Shown: positions 10,218 through 22,210, counted from the first letter of the stretch. The stretch is 64,000 nucleotides of DNA from Streptococcus mutans (GCF_006739205.1 NZ_AP019720.1:1116001-1180000); one strand, 5' to 3'. Notes: generated from the sequence alone by a model not told the origin. Made by a program: numbers and translations.

Positions 10218-11729
10218 TTACTTTTTTTGATCGTTCAACCAATCAAAAACATTGTTATAACTTTTCTTGCCTTCTTTGGCAGTTGCCGCTCCTCCCTTAC
10301 TTTTATTGCTAGGTTTAAATCCTGACAATTTTGAAGATTTCTTAATGGTTTTAACATCTTGAACACCTGATACTTGGTTATTGAAGAAATAAACCCAAGA
10401 CCAATGACCATTATATGTGGTATCTTTCAGGTCTTTTCCTTGAACATTATCATAATAAGAAAACCATTTATTCTTAGCACCACTATCAAGAAGAGATTTG
10501 TAAATTGGCAATGAATAAGTCTTTGGATTAACAACCTTATCTGCTGCCGAATGGATAAACCAAATTGGAATATTCTTTAAGGTTTTAACTTTTTGACTAT
10601 CAAACCATATTTTATTTGTCCTAATACCTGATTTGCCCGAAATACTGTTCTTATCCTCAATCATTTTATAGGTGCCATCATTATTTCTTTCATATTGATA
10701 ATAAGAATAGGCTGTTGCTTGAGGAACTAGAGCAGCGAAATAATTAGGATAATGTAAAGCTATATTAATCGTCATGTAACCACCATTAGAGCAACCAGCT
10801 AAATAGATACGATTAGGATCAACATCTTTATTATTGGCCACATATTTTTTGATAGCATCCATAAGCATCTCTGTATAACGGGAAGTTCCTGCTCCCTGAC
10901 CATTGCTACCATCACCTTCATCCATCCAATAAGTTGGAGCTTGAACAGTCAAAACATAAGTACCTTTTTGATTACCAGACTTAAAGTGATTTTGAATATC
11001 CTCTTTGGTCAAAGCGGTTACTTTATTCCCAAGAAGAGTAATATCAGGATCTGTTCCACCCTCTCCTTGTCCATGCAACCAAATAATCAATGGGTTTTTA
11101 TTACCTGATTGTAATTTTTTAGGTTCATAAGCCGCATATTGCAAGTCAACTTTTTCGTTTTTCTTCGTCAAAGGATTGGTATAATTGCCTGAAAAACTTC
11201 CTCGATTAGTAAAGACTTCTGAATCTGGCGATACCCGCTTATTAATGGCATCACTTTTAGAGGTCAGATTGTTGGTTGATTTGCCTTTATAAGATACTGT
11301 TAAACCTTTAATGGAAACAGGGTAAGTCTTAACCCACTGATTTTGGAAAACATCTGTATTATAAACAAAAGGGGATGCGTTTTTACTGCTGTCATCAACA
11401 TTATATGTGACAGGCATTTGAATTGTTAGGTAATCGCCTTCTTTCTTTGTAGATTTTTGACCATTTTTATCAGATAGATAAACTTTCTTAATCTGACGTT
11501 TTACTCCTGCTGTTTCTACTTTGAGATCCTTAGTAGACACCTTGGAAATTTTTTGATTCAATTTAACAACAAGTTTAGGTACAGCAGGGCCGAATTCATA
11601 ACCTTTAATAACAATTTTAACATCATCGATACGATTACTTGAATCAAAAGCCAATGTAGAACTGGTTGCCATAAAAGTAAGACTTAGACCGACAGTGCTC
11701 CAGAACAGCATTTTTCTTCCTTTTTTCAT
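10218..11729 (-). CDS. Secreted alpha/beta-hydrolase esterase
   Basis: The 503-residue protein has a signal peptide (about 1-28, ending TSSTLAFDS). An N-terminal beta-rich region (30-160) resembles the Ig-like domain of some secreted esterases. An alpha/beta hydrolase domain of the PHB-depolymerase/feruloyl-esterase type follows, with oxyanion strand IIWLHGQGEGG, nucleophile Ser314 in GCSNGG, and likely Asp396 (HSAADKVV) and His441 (NGHWSW). It should act outside the cell on an ester. Lying 154 bp after bglP, it may deacylate plant glycosides or polysaccharides so the sugar can be imported (inference). AAGGAGG precedes the ATG. There is no wall-anchor motif. Confidence 0.8.
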   Translation of the reverse strand: MKKGRKMLFWSTVGLSLTFMATSSTLAFDSSNRIDDVKIVIKGYEFGPAVPKLVVKLNQKISKVSTKDLKVETAGVKRQIKKVYLSDKNGQKSTKKEGDYLTIQMPVTYNVDDSSKNASPFVYNTDVFQNQWVKTYPVSIKGLTVSYKGKSTNNLTSKSDAINKRVSPDSEVFTNRGSFSGNYTNPLTKKNEKVDLQYAAYEPKKLQSGNKNPLIIWLHGQGEGGTDPDITLLGNKVTALTKEDIQNHFKSGNQKGTYVLTVQAPTYWMDEGDGSNGQGAGTSRYTEMLMDAIKKYVANNKDVDPNRIYLAGCSNGGYMTINIALHYPNYFAALVPQATAYSYYQYERNNDGTYKMIEDKNSISGKSGIRTNKIWFDSQKVKTLKNIPIWFIHSAADKVVNPKTYSLPIYKSLLDSGAKNKWFSYYDNVQGKDLKDTTYNGHWSWVYFFNNQVSGVQDVKTIKKSSKLSGFKPSNKSKGGAATAKEGKKSYNNVFDWLNDQKK

Positions 11730-11843
11730 TAGAAAAACCTCCTTAATTAAAATACGATTATTTTTAAGATATTGAAATCTTAATCATAACACCCCTCCTT
11801 TTCTATTGCCTTTATCGTAATCAACAAAAGTTTTATAATCTAA

Positions 11844-11877
11844 AACAAAGGAAGACCAGAACTTTTGTTCTAGCCTT
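11844..11877 (-). terminator. Terminator after bglP
   Basis: An 11-bp stem with G-U pairs (11852-11862 with 11867-11877) and a short A-rich loop lies just after the bglP stop. The weak T run could allow read-through into the esterase gene. Confidence 0.6.
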
Positions 11878-11883
11878 ATTTGT

Positions 11884-13854
<1,971 letters not shown>

Positions 13855-13878
13855 TTATCCTATGAGGCATTAAAATAG

Positions 13879-13954
13879 AAAAAACCTAAACAAATACCAA
13901 ATAAATACAACAAAACACTCGTTTGCAATCTATTTCGTATTCATCTAGGTTTTG
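13879..13954 (-). terminator. Leader terminator controlled by LicT
   Basis: On the minus strand AAAACCTA (complement of 13947-13954) pairs with TAGGTTTT (complement of 13881-13888) at the base of a long AT-rich hairpin followed by a T run. Its 5' arm overlaps the antiterminator target, so LicT binding and termination are mutually exclusive. Confidence 0.75.
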
Positions 13955-13976
13955 CCTGCATGACCAGTAACAATCC
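13948..13976 (-). promoter_or_regulatory. RAT: ribonucleic antiterminator target of LicT
   Basis: The 29-nt minus-strand sequence begins GGATTGTTACTGG, has GCAGGCAAAACC at its end, and matches the BglG/LicT-type RAT consensus nearly base for base. LicT dimers bound here keep the overlapping terminator from forming. Confidence 0.85.
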
Positions 13977-13986
13977 TTACAAAGAT

Positions 13987-14023
13987 ATTATAGCAGATTA
14001 TTTAACTTTTGCAAGCGCTTTTT
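13987..14023 (-). promoter_or_regulatory. bglP promoter with possible cre site
   Basis: Minus-strand TTGCAA (14009-14014), 16 bp and TATAAT (13987-13992) form the promoter. The overlapping plus-strand TTGCAAGCGCTTTTTT (from 14009) matches the first ten positions of the CcpA cre consensus but lacks its CA end. Confidence 0.5.
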
Positions 14024-14061
14024 TATAAAAAATTAAAAGGGTAATCAAAAGTCTCGACTAT

Positions 14062-14150
14062 TATTTAAAAATCCAACCTAATGTAAGTTTAGGTTGACCA
14101 TCATTTTTAAAATTCAGCCTAATGTAAACTTACATTTAGAAGACAAAATT
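14062..14150. repeat. Tandem small palindromes between licT and bglP
   Basis: Two related inverted repeats follow each other: AACCTAA/TTAGGTT near 14075-14095, and TAATGTAA/TTACATTTA near 14119-14138. Both carry the words CCTAATGTAA and TTTTTAAAA. No gene or known site explains them. Confidence 0.35.
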
Positions 14151-14167
14151 TTTCATGATTTAGGCAA

Positions 14168-14201
14168 AAGAAAAAAGACAAACCTCAAGTAAGTTTGTCT
14201 T
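14168..14201 (-). terminator. Terminator after licT
   Basis: AAGACAAAC/GTTTGTCTT (14175-14183 with 14193-14201) followed on the minus strand by a T-rich run lies 18 bp past the licT stop. Confidence 0.75.
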
Positions 14202-14218
14202 CAATCTGAAACTAATCT

Positions 14219-15061
14219 TTATTGACTAGTCTCTAGACGTTGAATATGGATGGTCAGGTAAACCTGCTCATCTCTACTCATAGCAAAATTATAAGCAGAT
14301 TCTACATAAGATTTAATTTTTTCTGTGCAAGCAAAGGCATGAGGATAATTTTCTTTGACCTGTTCATAAAGAAAAGCGTCATTTTTTCCTTGAACAAGAC
14401 CATTAGCTACACGTTGAGCAAAGTATTGAACATGGGTGATAAACCGATTATAACTGATTGATTCTTCATCTCTAACCTCCCCAAAATGCAAACGAACAAT
14501 TTCTAAAATATCACTAACAATTTTAGAAATAAGGCGATTCTTTTCTAATAGGCCACCATCTTTTTGCGCATTAATAAAATGCAAGGCAATAGAAGCCGCT
14601 TCATCATCTGCCAATTGAAGCGTCATTTTTTCTTTGACCAATTCAATCGTATCTTTTCCTAATTGGAACTCCTCAGGATAAAACTTTCTGACTTCCCAAG
14701 CAAGAGGATTTTGTAAGGTAAGACCTTCTCTGGTTCTTTGGATAGTATAATGAAGGTGGTCAGCCAAGGCAATATAAAGGGAAATATCAAAGGTTTGTCC
14801 TAACTTTTCTTGCCCTTGATGAATAATTTCAAGAACCAGATCAATTTCTTCGCTATCAAGATCAACATAAACACGCGATAACTCTCCGACCATGTCTGTA
14901 TCCGTATTTTGTAAAATAAATCGTTTTTCGATTAAATCTTGATTGACCTCATCACCGGGCTTTTTTTGAAAACCTAGCCCCTTCCCCATAACAATAATCT
15001 CTTCGTTGTTGATACCAAGTATCTGAACGACATTGTTATTAAACACTTTTTCAATTTTCAT
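14219..15061 (-). CDS. licT: Transcription antiterminator, BglG/LicT family
   Basis: LicT binds the RAT in the bglP leader and prevents termination when beta-glucosides are imported. The 280 residues consist of an N-terminal CAT RNA-binding domain (about 1-55: KIEKVFNNNVVQILG, then GKGLGFQKKPGD) and two PTS-regulation domains (about 65-170 and 175-280). The PRDs have conserved histidines in LADHLHYTIQR, ALHFINAQ and LTIHIQRLE that PTS proteins phosphorylate in this family. Length is standard. It is transcribed toward bglP with its own terminator between. It sits directly after the pot operon with no obvious terminator in the 80-bp gap. Confidence 0.93.
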   Translation of the reverse strand: MKIEKVFNNNVVQILGINNEEIIVMGKGLGFQKKPGDEVNQDLIEKRFILQNTDTDMVGELSRVYVDLDSEEIDLVLEIIHQGQEKLGQTFDISLYIALADHLHYTIQRTREGLTLQNPLAWEVRKFYPEEFQLGKDTIELVKEKMTLQLADDEAASIALHFINAQKDGGLLEKNRLISKIVSDILEIVRLHFGEVRDEESISYNRFITHVQYFAQRVANGLVQGKNDAFLYEQVKENYPHAFACTEKIKSYVESAYNFAMSRDEQVYLTIHIQRLETSQ

Positions 15062-15140
15062 AGAACTTTCCTTAGTAAAACAAATGACGTACTTTTTTCT
15101 ATCCTATTAAATAAAAAACTAAAAAATATCTTAGAAAACT

Positions 15141-16214
15141 TTATTTACGATACATTTTAAATTGCAAATAGAGATCATTATAAATACCCAGCCACTTCTT
15201 GCCAAGATTATCATAGACTTCTAAATGACCTATTGTTTCCTTACTTGGATAAAAAGATTTATTATTTTTTATATCAGCCGGTAGTAAATCTTTCGCCTTA
15301 GCATTTGGCGTTGCGTAGCCAATATATTCAGCATTTTGAGCCGCGTTTTCTGGCTTTAGCATAAAATTAATGAAAGTATAGGCAGACTTTTTGTGTTTGA
15401 CTGTTTTAGGAATAACTAGATTATCAAACCAAAGATTGGAACCTTCGCTAGGAACGAGGTAACGAAGATCTTTATTGGTATCCAGCATTTCTCTAGCTTC
15501 TCCTGAAAATGTCACACCAAGAGCAGCATCTCCTCGAATGAGATAACCCTTCATCTCATCACCAACGATAGCTTTAATATTGGGTGTCAACTGATTGAGC
15601 TTCCTTTCAGCTCGCTCCAACTCTGCCCTATTTTTAGTATTGAGGCTATAAGTAAGACTATTGAGACTAAAACCAAGTACCTCACGTGCACCATCAACAA
15701 GCATAATCTTATTGGTATATGCTTTATTCCAAAGGTCATTCCAATGCTGAGGTACTTTAGTTAGCATTTTGCTATTGTAAACGATGCCTACTGTTCCCCA
15801 AAAATAAGGAATAGAATAGGTGTTGTCTTTATCAAAACTCTTACCAAGAAATTGCTGATCAAGATTAGTTAAACCCTTAATTTTTGATTTATCAAGCTTA
15901 ACCAAAAGATGCTCTGCCTTCATTTTGCTAATCATGTAATCGCTAGGAACAGCAATATCATAAGTTGTTCCACCTTGCTTGATTTTGGTATACATAGCTT
16001 CATTGGAATCAAAAGTTTCATATTGAACCTGAATGCCTGTTTCTTTGGTAAATTTTGTCAGAAGTTCGGGATCAATATAATCCCCCCAGTTATAAATAAC
16101 CAGCTTATCAGAAGCTCCTTTCCCTTCTATCTGTTGATTCATATAGAAGTTTAAGCCAATCAAAAGCAGGATAATAAGGAAAATACTTCCTATAAAGGAA
16201 TAAAGTTTATGCAT
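15141..16214 (-). CDS. potD: Spermidine/putrescine ABC transporter, substrate-binding protein
   Basis: PotD captures polyamines outside the membrane for PotABC. From the ATG at 16214 it is 357 residues, overlapping the end of potC by 8 nt. The frame is open 28 codons further up, but that part lies inside potC. After a hydrophobic N-terminus comes the family start KLVIYNWGDYIDPELL, then YDIAVPSDYMI and FSGEAREML. There is no lipobox cysteine, so the leader probably stays as a membrane anchor. It is the last gene of murB-potA-B-C-D. Confidence 0.93.
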   Translation of the reverse strand: MHKLYSFIGSIFLIILLLIGLNFYMNQQIEGKGASDKLVIYNWGDYIDPELLTKFTKETGIQVQYETFDSNEAMYTKIKQGGTTYDIAVPSDYMISKMKAEHLLVKLDKSKIKGLTNLDQQFLGKSFDKDNTYSIPYFWGTVGIVYNSKMLTKVPQHWNDLWNKAYTNKIMLVDGAREVLGFSLNSLTYSLNTKNRAELERAERKLNQLTPNIKAIVGDEMKGYLIRGDAALGVTFSGEAREMLDTNKDLRYLVPSEGSNLWFDNLVIPKTVKHKKSAYTFINFMLKPENAAQNAEYIGYATPNAKAKDLLPADIKNNKSFYPSKETIGHLEVYDNLGKKWLGIYNDLYLQFKMYRK

Positions 16215-16983
16215 ATTTTTCCTCCCTATCCTGCGAAATAAAATAATAACCAATGACAAGCAGAATGCTAAATAAGAAAACAACCGTTGACAAGGCATTG
16301 ATTTCTAAAGAAATTCCCTTACGAGCACGGGAATAAATTTCAACTGAAAGCGTCGAAAAGCCATTTCCAGTAACAAAAAAAGTTACTGCAAAATCATCTA
16401 AAGAATAAGTAAAAGCCATAAAATACCCAGCAATAATGCTAGGTGTTAAATAAGGCAACATCACTTCTTTTAACATTTGAAAGTAGCTGGCTCCTAAGTC
16501 ATAAGCCGCATGAACCATATCATCATTCATTTCTTTTAATCTGGGAAGAACCATTAGAACGACAATAGGAATGGAAAAGGCGATGTGACTAAGAAGAACG
16601 GAAAACATGCCCAATTTAAAGCCAATAAAGGTAAAGAGAATCAAGAAAGAGGCCCCAATCATCACATCAGGTGCTACCATAAGGACATTATTAATGGACA
16701 AAATTGTATTTTGATGCTTCTTTTTTACTTGGTAAATTAAAATCGCTCCAAAAGTCCCAATAACTGTTGCCAATAAGGAGCTTAGAAATGCTAGCAGAAA
16801 GGTTTCGACAAGAATCAACATTAACCGCTGATCGTTAAACATAGTTGTATAATGTTCTAAAGTCAAACCAGTAAAACGATTCATATCTCCTGCTTGATTA
16901 AAGGAATAAAAAATCAAATAAAAGATAGGAATATAAAGAATTAAAAATACAAGCGTTAAATATAAATGCCCTATTTTCTTCAT
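16207..16983 (-). CDS. potC: Spermidine/putrescine ABC transporter, permease
   Basis: PotC is a 258-residue inner-membrane permease with about six transmembrane segments. It carries the EAA loop DLGASYFQMLKEVMLPYLTPSIIAG, the contact site for the ATPase PotA. It starts within an ATGA overlap with potB and overlaps potD by 8 nt, indicating translational coupling. Together with PotB it forms the polyamine channel. Confidence 0.93.
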   Translation of the reverse strand: MKKIGHLYLTLVFLILYIPIFYLIFYSFNQAGDMNRFTGLTLEHYTTMFNDQRLMLILVETFLLAFLSSLLATVIGTFGAILIYQVKKKHQNTILSINNVLMVAPDVMIGASFLILFTFIGFKLGMFSVLLSHIAFSIPIVVLMVLPRLKEMNDDMVHAAYDLGASYFQMLKEVMLPYLTPSIIAGYFMAFTYSLDDFAVTFFVTGNGFSTLSVEIYSRARKGISLEINALSTVVFLFSILLVIGYYFISQDREEKYA

Positions 16984-17774
16984 TTCTTTCTCTCCTTAGT
17001 TACCCACATAATAACAAGCATGGTAACAATCAAAATGACACCAATAGTTGAACCCATTCCCCAATTTTGTGTTGTCAGAAAGTGCTGTTCAATAGCAGTC
17101 CCTAAAGTAATGACGCGATTACCACCAATTAGACGTGTCAGCATAAAAAGACTGAGACTAGGGATGAAAACAGATTGAACACCACTTCTAACACCATTTA
17201 AAGACAAGGGGAAAATGACCTTGGTGAAGGTCTGCCAATCAGTTGCCCCTAAATCACGACTAGCATTGATAAGATTGGAATCAATATCATCAAGAGCATT
17301 AAAAATAGGCAAAATCATAAAGGGGATTTCAATATAAGAAGCCACGAAAATAAAAGAAAAATCAGTAAAAAGAATTTGCTTAGGTGCCAATCCCATAAAC
17401 TGTAAAAAACTATTAACACCGCCATGATAACCAAAAATCCCCATAAAAGCATAAGCTTTAAGTAAAAGGTTAATCCAAGTGGGCAAGATAACTAACATTA
17501 ACCACAATTGTTTGTGCTTAAGATTTGTCAAGATAAGTGCCGTTGGATAAGAAATAAGAAGTGTCACCAGCGTAATAATAGCAGCATATAAAATAGAATT
17601 AAGACTCATTTTCAAATAAGTCCAGTTGGCAAAAAAAGTTTGATAATTGCTTAAAGTGACATGTCCCTCAATATCAAAAAAAGATTTGTAAAGAATAAGT
17701 GCTACCGGCGCTAACACAAAAAGACCTATCCAAAGAAGATAAGGCAGGAAAAAGAAATTAACTTTCCTCTTCAT
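16980..17774 (-). CDS. potB: Spermidine/putrescine ABC transporter, permease
   Basis: PotB is the second permease, 264 residues with about six membrane segments and an EAA loop [25 protein letters not shown]. Its start lies inside the last 17 nt of potA, and its stop overlaps the potC start by 4 nt. It is normal in length and order for the potABCD operon. Confidence 0.93.
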
Positions 17775-18912
17775 GACGCTCCTCCTCTATGGCATTTATT
17801 AGACCTTCTTCATGTTCTTCTGTTTCCACATATTCTTCAATACGGGCATCAAATTCTGCTTCAGTTTCATTGAGCCGCATGATATGAATATCTTCAGGTG
17901 TAAAGTCAAGTCCGATAATCTCACCTTCAATAGCTTTATGCGTTGAATGAATCATCCATTCATTGCCAAGTTCATCATGAGCAATAATTTCATAATGAAC
18001 ACCACGAAAAAGCTGTGTTTCAACTTTGACCTGAAGCTTGCCTTCTTCTGGCAACGTAATCTGCAAATCTTCCGGTCGAATAACCACTTCAACAGCTTCA
18101 TTAGGCCGCATACCACCATCAACAGCTTCGAAACGCTTACCATTGAACTCAACCAAGTAATCCTCAATCATAACAGCTGGCAGAATATTAGATTCTCCAA
18201 TAAAAGTAGCAACAAAATGGTTGATTGGTTCATCATAAATATCAACAGGTGTTCCTGATTGAACAATTTCCCCATCATTCATGACAAAAATCCAATCAGA
18301 CATGGCTAGCGCTTCTTCTTGATCGTGCGTTACAAAGACAAATGTAATCCCTAAACGCTGCTGCAGATCTCGCAATTCATACTGCATTTCTGTTCGCAAT
18401 TTCAAATCCAAAGCTGACAGAGGCTCATCCAGTAAAACAACCTTAGGCTGATTGATAATGGCACGAGCAATGGCAACACGCTGTCTCTGACCGCCTGATA
18501 ATTTTCCAATCGAACGCTTTTCAAAACCAGCCAAACGCACCATGTTTAAGGCTTCCGTGACACGTTTTTCAATTTCTTTCTTAGCTACTTTTCGTAATTT
18601 TAGCGGAAAGGCAACATTTTCAAAAACTGTCATATGAGGAAAGAGAGCATAAGACTGAAAGACCGTGTGTACATCACGTTTATTGATAGGGATATCATTG
18701 ATTCGTTTTCCATCAAGAAAAATACCACCGCTGCTTGCTTCCAGTAAACCCGCGATTAGATTTAGAATGGTTGATTTCCCTGAACCGGACGCTCCAAGAA
18801 GCGTGTAAAACTTCCCTTCTTCTAATTCAAAGTTAATATTTTTTAAAACAACAGTACCATTGTCTTCAAAAACCTTTGACACATTTTTAAATGCAATGAT
18901 TGGCTTAGTCAA
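17758..18912 (-). CDS. potA: Spermidine/putrescine ABC transporter, ATP-binding protein
   Basis: PotA hydrolyses ATP to drive polyamine uptake. It has Walker [10 protein letters not shown], signature [14 protein letters not shown], Walker [13 protein letters not shown] and the switch His in [12 protein letters not shown]-terminal TOBE-type regulatory region lies at about 240-350, and an acidic tail rich in Glu ([11 protein letters not shown]) at the end. Its 384 residues are typical for the family. The gene begins 3 bp after murB, an association common in streptococci. Confidence 0.95.
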
Positions 18913-18915
18913 TAC

Positions 18916-19836
18916 CTATGAGTCCTCCATTTGTACTTCTTTTTCACCAATAATTCGAACCTCTGGTTCAAGAGTAACACCAGAATTTTCTTTAACTCTA
19001 TGAATAACATCAGCAATTAGATCTTCGTAATTTTTAGCTGAACCGTTGGCGACATTGACCATAAAACCGGCATGTTTTGTGCTGACTTCAACACCACCAA
19101 TGCGATGTCCCATCAATTGAGCTTCCATAATCAACTGACCTGCAAAATGTCCTAAGGGACGCTTGAAGACTGAACCACAAGAAGGATGCTCTAAAGGTTG
19201 TTTAAGTGCTCGTAAATGATTTAAACGCTGCATTTCCTGACTGATAATAGTATAATCCCCTGGTTTTAAAGAAAACTTGGCTGAAACAACAACTTCCTGA
19301 TTATCTTGTAAAACAGAATGACGATAACCAAAGCGCATATCTCGCGCTTCAATTGTTTTAATCTCACCATCTCTAGTTAAAACCTGAGCTGAGATCAAAA
19401 TATGAGAGATTTCACCACCGTAAGCACCAGCATTCATAAAAACAGCACCACCAATACTTCCCGGAATGCCACAAGCAAATTCAAAGCCAGTCAAGCTATG
19501 ATATTGAGCAACTTTAGTTGTTTCAATTAGATTAGAACCTGCTTCTGCTTCAATCACATAACCATCAACAGTCACAGCATTAAGTTTGTCAAACATGATG
19601 ACAAAGCCACGAATCCCACCATCACGCACAATCAAATTACTGGCATTTCCTAAAACCATCCAAGGTAGGTTATTTTGATTAGCAAATTTAACAATGCGAG
19701 CGAGTTCATAACGATTACGTGGAAAGGCTAAAAAATCAGCTGGACCGCCCACTTTTGTATAGGTATATTTTTTTAGGGGTTCATTAATACGGATATCAAC
19801 GCCTTCTAAACTTTTGTTCATTTCATTTAACATCAT
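18916..19836 (-). CDS. murB: UDP-N-acetylenolpyruvoylglucosamine reductase
   Basis: MurB reduces UDP-GlcNAc-enolpyruvate to UDP-MurNAc in peptidoglycan synthesis, using FAD and NADPH. The 306-residue protein has the FAD-binding strand [14 protein letters not shown], the [20 protein letters not shown] segment, and the catalytic Ser in [11 protein letters not shown]. It lacks the long insertion of type I enzymes, as expected for Gram-positive type II MurB. It is first in the murB-potABCD run. A hairpin and a possible promoter (TATAAT at 19890-19895) lie upstream. Confidence 0.95.
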   Translation of the reverse strand: MMLNEMNKSLEGVDIRINEPLKKYTYTKVGGPADFLAFPRNRYELARIVKFANQNNLPWMVLGNASNLIVRDGGIRGFVIMFDKLNAVTVDGYVIEAEAGSNLIETTKVAQYHSLTGFEFACGIPGSIGGAVFMNAGAYGGEISHILISAQVLTRDGEIKTIEARDMRFGYRHSVLQDNQEVVVSAKFSLKPGDYTIISQEMQRLNHLRALKQPLEHPSCGSVFKRPLGHFAGQLIMEAQLMGHRIGGVEVSTKHAGFMVNVANGSAKNYEDLIADVIHRVKENSGVTLEPEVRIIGEKEVQMEDS

Positions 19837-19860
19837 TAGCTATTTCTCTACTTTTTCATA

Positions 19861-19892
19861 TTAAAAAATCGGTAAATTAAACCGATTTTATT
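19861..19892 (-). terminator. Hairpin terminator between folK and murB
   Basis: AAAATCGGT/ACCGATTTT (around 19865-19889) with a T-rich tail on the minus strand closes the folC-K cluster. A TATAAT at 19890-19895 overlaps its upstream edge, so the same hairpin could fall in a murB leader. Confidence 0.6.
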
Positions 19893-19970
19893 ATATCAAA
19901 TTTTACATACTTTGACGACAAGAGAAGTTATTTTCCCATTAATTCATAATTTCCCAAACTGATAGATTTT

Positions 19971-20450
19971 CTACCAGATTTTAACTCCTGATTTGTCCAC
20001 TTTTTCCAGCAGAACAGCTACCGTTTCCTTTAAAACCGGATGAACTAATTCACTGGCAATATCATTAAGAGGAACCAAAACAAAAGCACGATTCTGCAAA
20101 TAGGGATGGGGGATTTTGAGGTTATCCTCTTTAATAATAGTATTTCCATAAAATAAGATATCAATATCAATTGTTCTGGGACCCCAATGTTCATGACGGA
20201 CACGATTTAAATGTTTTTCAATTTTTTGACAAGTCTCTAGTAAATCGTATGGTGATAAATCAGTTTCGAGTTGACAAACAATATTTAAAAAATCAGCTTG
20301 ATCTGTCTTTCCCCAGGCCGCTGTTTCATAGATAGGGGACACTGCCTGTAAAGTAATATGAGAGAGATGAGCCAGTTCCTCTAAAGCTCTCTGCAAATAA
20401 GTCTGCCGCTCTCCTATATTACTGCCTAGACTTAAATAAACAAGTGTCAT
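19971..20450 (-). CDS. folK: 2-amino-4-hydroxy-6-hydroxymethyldihydropteridine diphosphokinase
   Basis: FolK transfers pyrophosphate from ATP to hydroxymethyl-dihydropterin, making the substrate for FolP. The 159-residue sequence opens with VYLSLGSNIGERQ, followed by VSPIYETAAWG and the metal-binding GPRTIDIDILFYG, all HPPK marks. It overlaps folB by 4 nt (ATGA) and is the last gene of the folate cluster. Confidence 0.95.
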   Translation of the reverse strand: MTLVYLSLGSNIGERQTYLQRALEELAHLSHITLQAVSPIYETAAWGKTDQADFLNIVCQLETDLSPYDLLETCQKIEKHLNRVRHEHWGPRTIDIDILFYGNTIIKEDNLKIPHPYLQNRAFVLVPLNDIASELVHPVLKETVAVLLEKVDKSGVKIW

Positions 20451-20809
20451 GAGCGCTCTCGTTTCAATTCAATACCAACCCTATCATAATGACCAGCAAT
20501 GGGCGGATTTTCTTTAGTAATACAAATTTTGATAGCCCTCACTGGTGAAAATTGTTCAAAAATATCTTCACAAATGACCCCTGCCAATCTTTCGATCAGA
20601 GTATATTGACTGTTTTCAATACGACTCTTAAGTACTGAAAAAACTTGACCGTAATTCACCGTGTCTTCCAATTTATCTGTTTTTGAAGCTGCCTTTAAAT
20701 CAAGTGAGAGTTCTAAGTCAACCGTAAAAATCTGCCCCAAGGTCTTTTCTTCAGAAAAAACACCATGATAAGCATAAAAACGACAACCCTTTAAAATAAT
20801 CTTATCCAT
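20447..20809 (-). CDS. folB: Dihydroneopterin aldolase
   Basis: FolB cleaves dihydroneopterin to hydroxymethyl-dihydropterin. The 120-residue protein shows the family motifs GCRFYAYHGVFSEEKTLGQ and TLIERLAG, with the conserved Lys/Glu region in ICITKENPPI. Length is standard. It sits between folP (7 bp) and folK (4-nt overlap). Confidence 0.95.
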   Translation of the reverse strand: MDKIILKGCRFYAYHGVFSEEKTLGQIFTVDLELSLDLKAASKTDKLEDTVNYGQVFSVLKSRIENSQYTLIERLAGVICEDIFEQFSPVRAIKICITKENPPIAGHYDRVGIELKRERS

Positions 20810-20816
20810 AACACCC

Positions 20817-21617
20817 TCATGCTAACTGGCTGCTGACCTTTACAATGTCTTTGTTGGCAGCCACGTTATGTACTCTAACAATTTTGCAGCCCTTACTAAT
20901 GGCATAGCCAGAAAGAGCCGCTGTCGCCATGTCTCGCTCTTGCGGCTTGGTATGACCGCCTAACAAACTATCAACAACACGTTTTCTAGAAATACCAAAT
21001 AAAACAGGATAACCAAGCTTAGTCACCTCCGCTAAGCCTCGTAGAAGTTCCATGTTTTGTTCGACATTTTTAGCGAAACCAAAACCAGGATCAAGCCAAA
21101 TATTTTCTTTTTTAACTCCTGTTTTTTGGGCTAAATCAGCACGTTCCAGCAAGAATTGGCAAACATCTTCTGTCACATTGCCATAAACTTCTTCACACTG
21201 ATTGTGCATCAAAATAATAGGCGCTCCAGTTTCAGCTGCTAATTGAAACATTTGCCCATCATAAAGACCAGACCACACATCATTTAAGATGTGCGCTCCC
21301 GCAGCAAGGGCTACTCGAGCAGTCTCAGTCTTATAGGTATCAATGCTAATCAGGCAGTTAAACTTTTCGCTAATAGCTTCAACAATTGGAACAATCCGTT
21401 TAATTTCATCCTCAGCAGAAACAAATGCTGCGCCGGGACGTGTGGATTCTCCGCCGATATCAATGATAGCCGCTCCTGCTGCCAACATGGCTTCAACCTG
21501 TTTTAGAGCCTGATCGATTGTTTCGTATTGTCCGCCATCTGAAAATGAATCTGGGGTTACATTGAGAATCCCCATAATAGCTGCTTTACCAGCTACATCA
21601 TATTTACCAATTTTCAT
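20817..21617 (-). CDS. folP: Dihydropteroate synthase
   Basis: FolP joins hydroxymethyl-dihydropterin pyrophosphate with p-aminobenzoate and is the sulfonamide target. The 266-residue TIM barrel has the DHPS loops ILNVTPDSFSDGG and GGESTRPGA, the LDPGFGFAK segment and the C-terminal VRVHNVAAN. All are full and intact, without obvious insertions of the kind linked to sulfonamide resistance. It is 9 bp from folE. Confidence 0.95.
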   Translation of the reverse strand: MKIGKYDVAGKAAIMGILNVTPDSFSDGGQYETIDQALKQVEAMLAAGAAIIDIGGESTRPGAAFVSAEDEIKRIVPIVEAISEKFNCLISIDTYKTETARVALAAGAHILNDVWSGLYDGQMFQLAAETGAPIILMHNQCEEVYGNVTEDVCQFLLERADLAQKTGVKKENIWLDPGFGFAKNVEQNMELLRGLAEVTKLGYPVLFGISRKRVVDSLLGGHTKPQERDMATAALSGYAISKGCKIVRVHNVAANKDIVKVSSQLA

Positions 21618-21626
21618 GCTTGCTCC

Positions 21627-22205
21627 CTAGTTATGATGTATCATTGCTATAATTTCCTGACGCGTTTCTTTATCAGATTGGCAAATACCTCTAACAACTC
21701 TGGTTACAGTTTTGCTGCCAGGCTTTTTGATTCCTCTCATAGTCATGCACATGTGCTCTGCTTCAATCATAACAAGAACACCTTTAGGCTTTAAGGCTTC
21801 CTCAAGAGCATTAGCTATTTGAACTGTCAGTCGCTCCTGCAGCTGCGGGCGTTTGCTGACCACCTCAACAGCACGAGCTAATTTACTAAGTCCTGTGACG
21901 CAGCCGTCACTCGGAATATAGGCAACATGTGCTAAGCCGTGAAAAGGGACTAAATGATGCTCACACATAGAATAAAATGGGATATCCTTGACTAAAACAA
22001 CGTCTTCATGTTCTTCAGAAAAAACAGCTGTAAACTGGTCTTTAGGATCCTCATTAAGACCTGCAAACATTTCCTGATACATCTTAGCAACACGCTTTGG
22101 CGTATCCAACAGTCCCTCACGATTAGGGTCTTCACCAAGTGCTTCTAACAACTGATAAACGGCTTCTTCAATCTTTTTTTGGTCTGACATTATTTTCTCA
22201 TTCAT
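21627..22205 (-). CDS. folE: GTP cyclohydrolase I
   Basis: FolE converts GTP to dihydroneopterin triphosphate, the first step of folate synthesis. The 192-residue protein carries the zinc site Cys-His in [14 protein letters not shown] and the second Cys in [10 protein letters not shown], with GLSKLAR between. It lies 5 bp after folC and 9 bp before folP. An internal ATG five codons in is another possible start. Confidence 0.95.
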   Translation of the reverse strand: MNEKIMSDQKKIEEAVYQLLEALGEDPNREGLLDTPKRVAKMYQEMFAGLNEDPKDQFTAVFSEEHEDVVLVKDIPFYSMCEHHLVPFHGLAHVAYIPSDGCVTGLSKLARAVEVVSKRPQLQERLTVQIANALEEALKPKGVLVMIEAEHMCMTMRGIKKPGSKTVTRVVRGICQSDKETRQEIIAMIHHN

Positions 22206-22210
22206 TTTTC

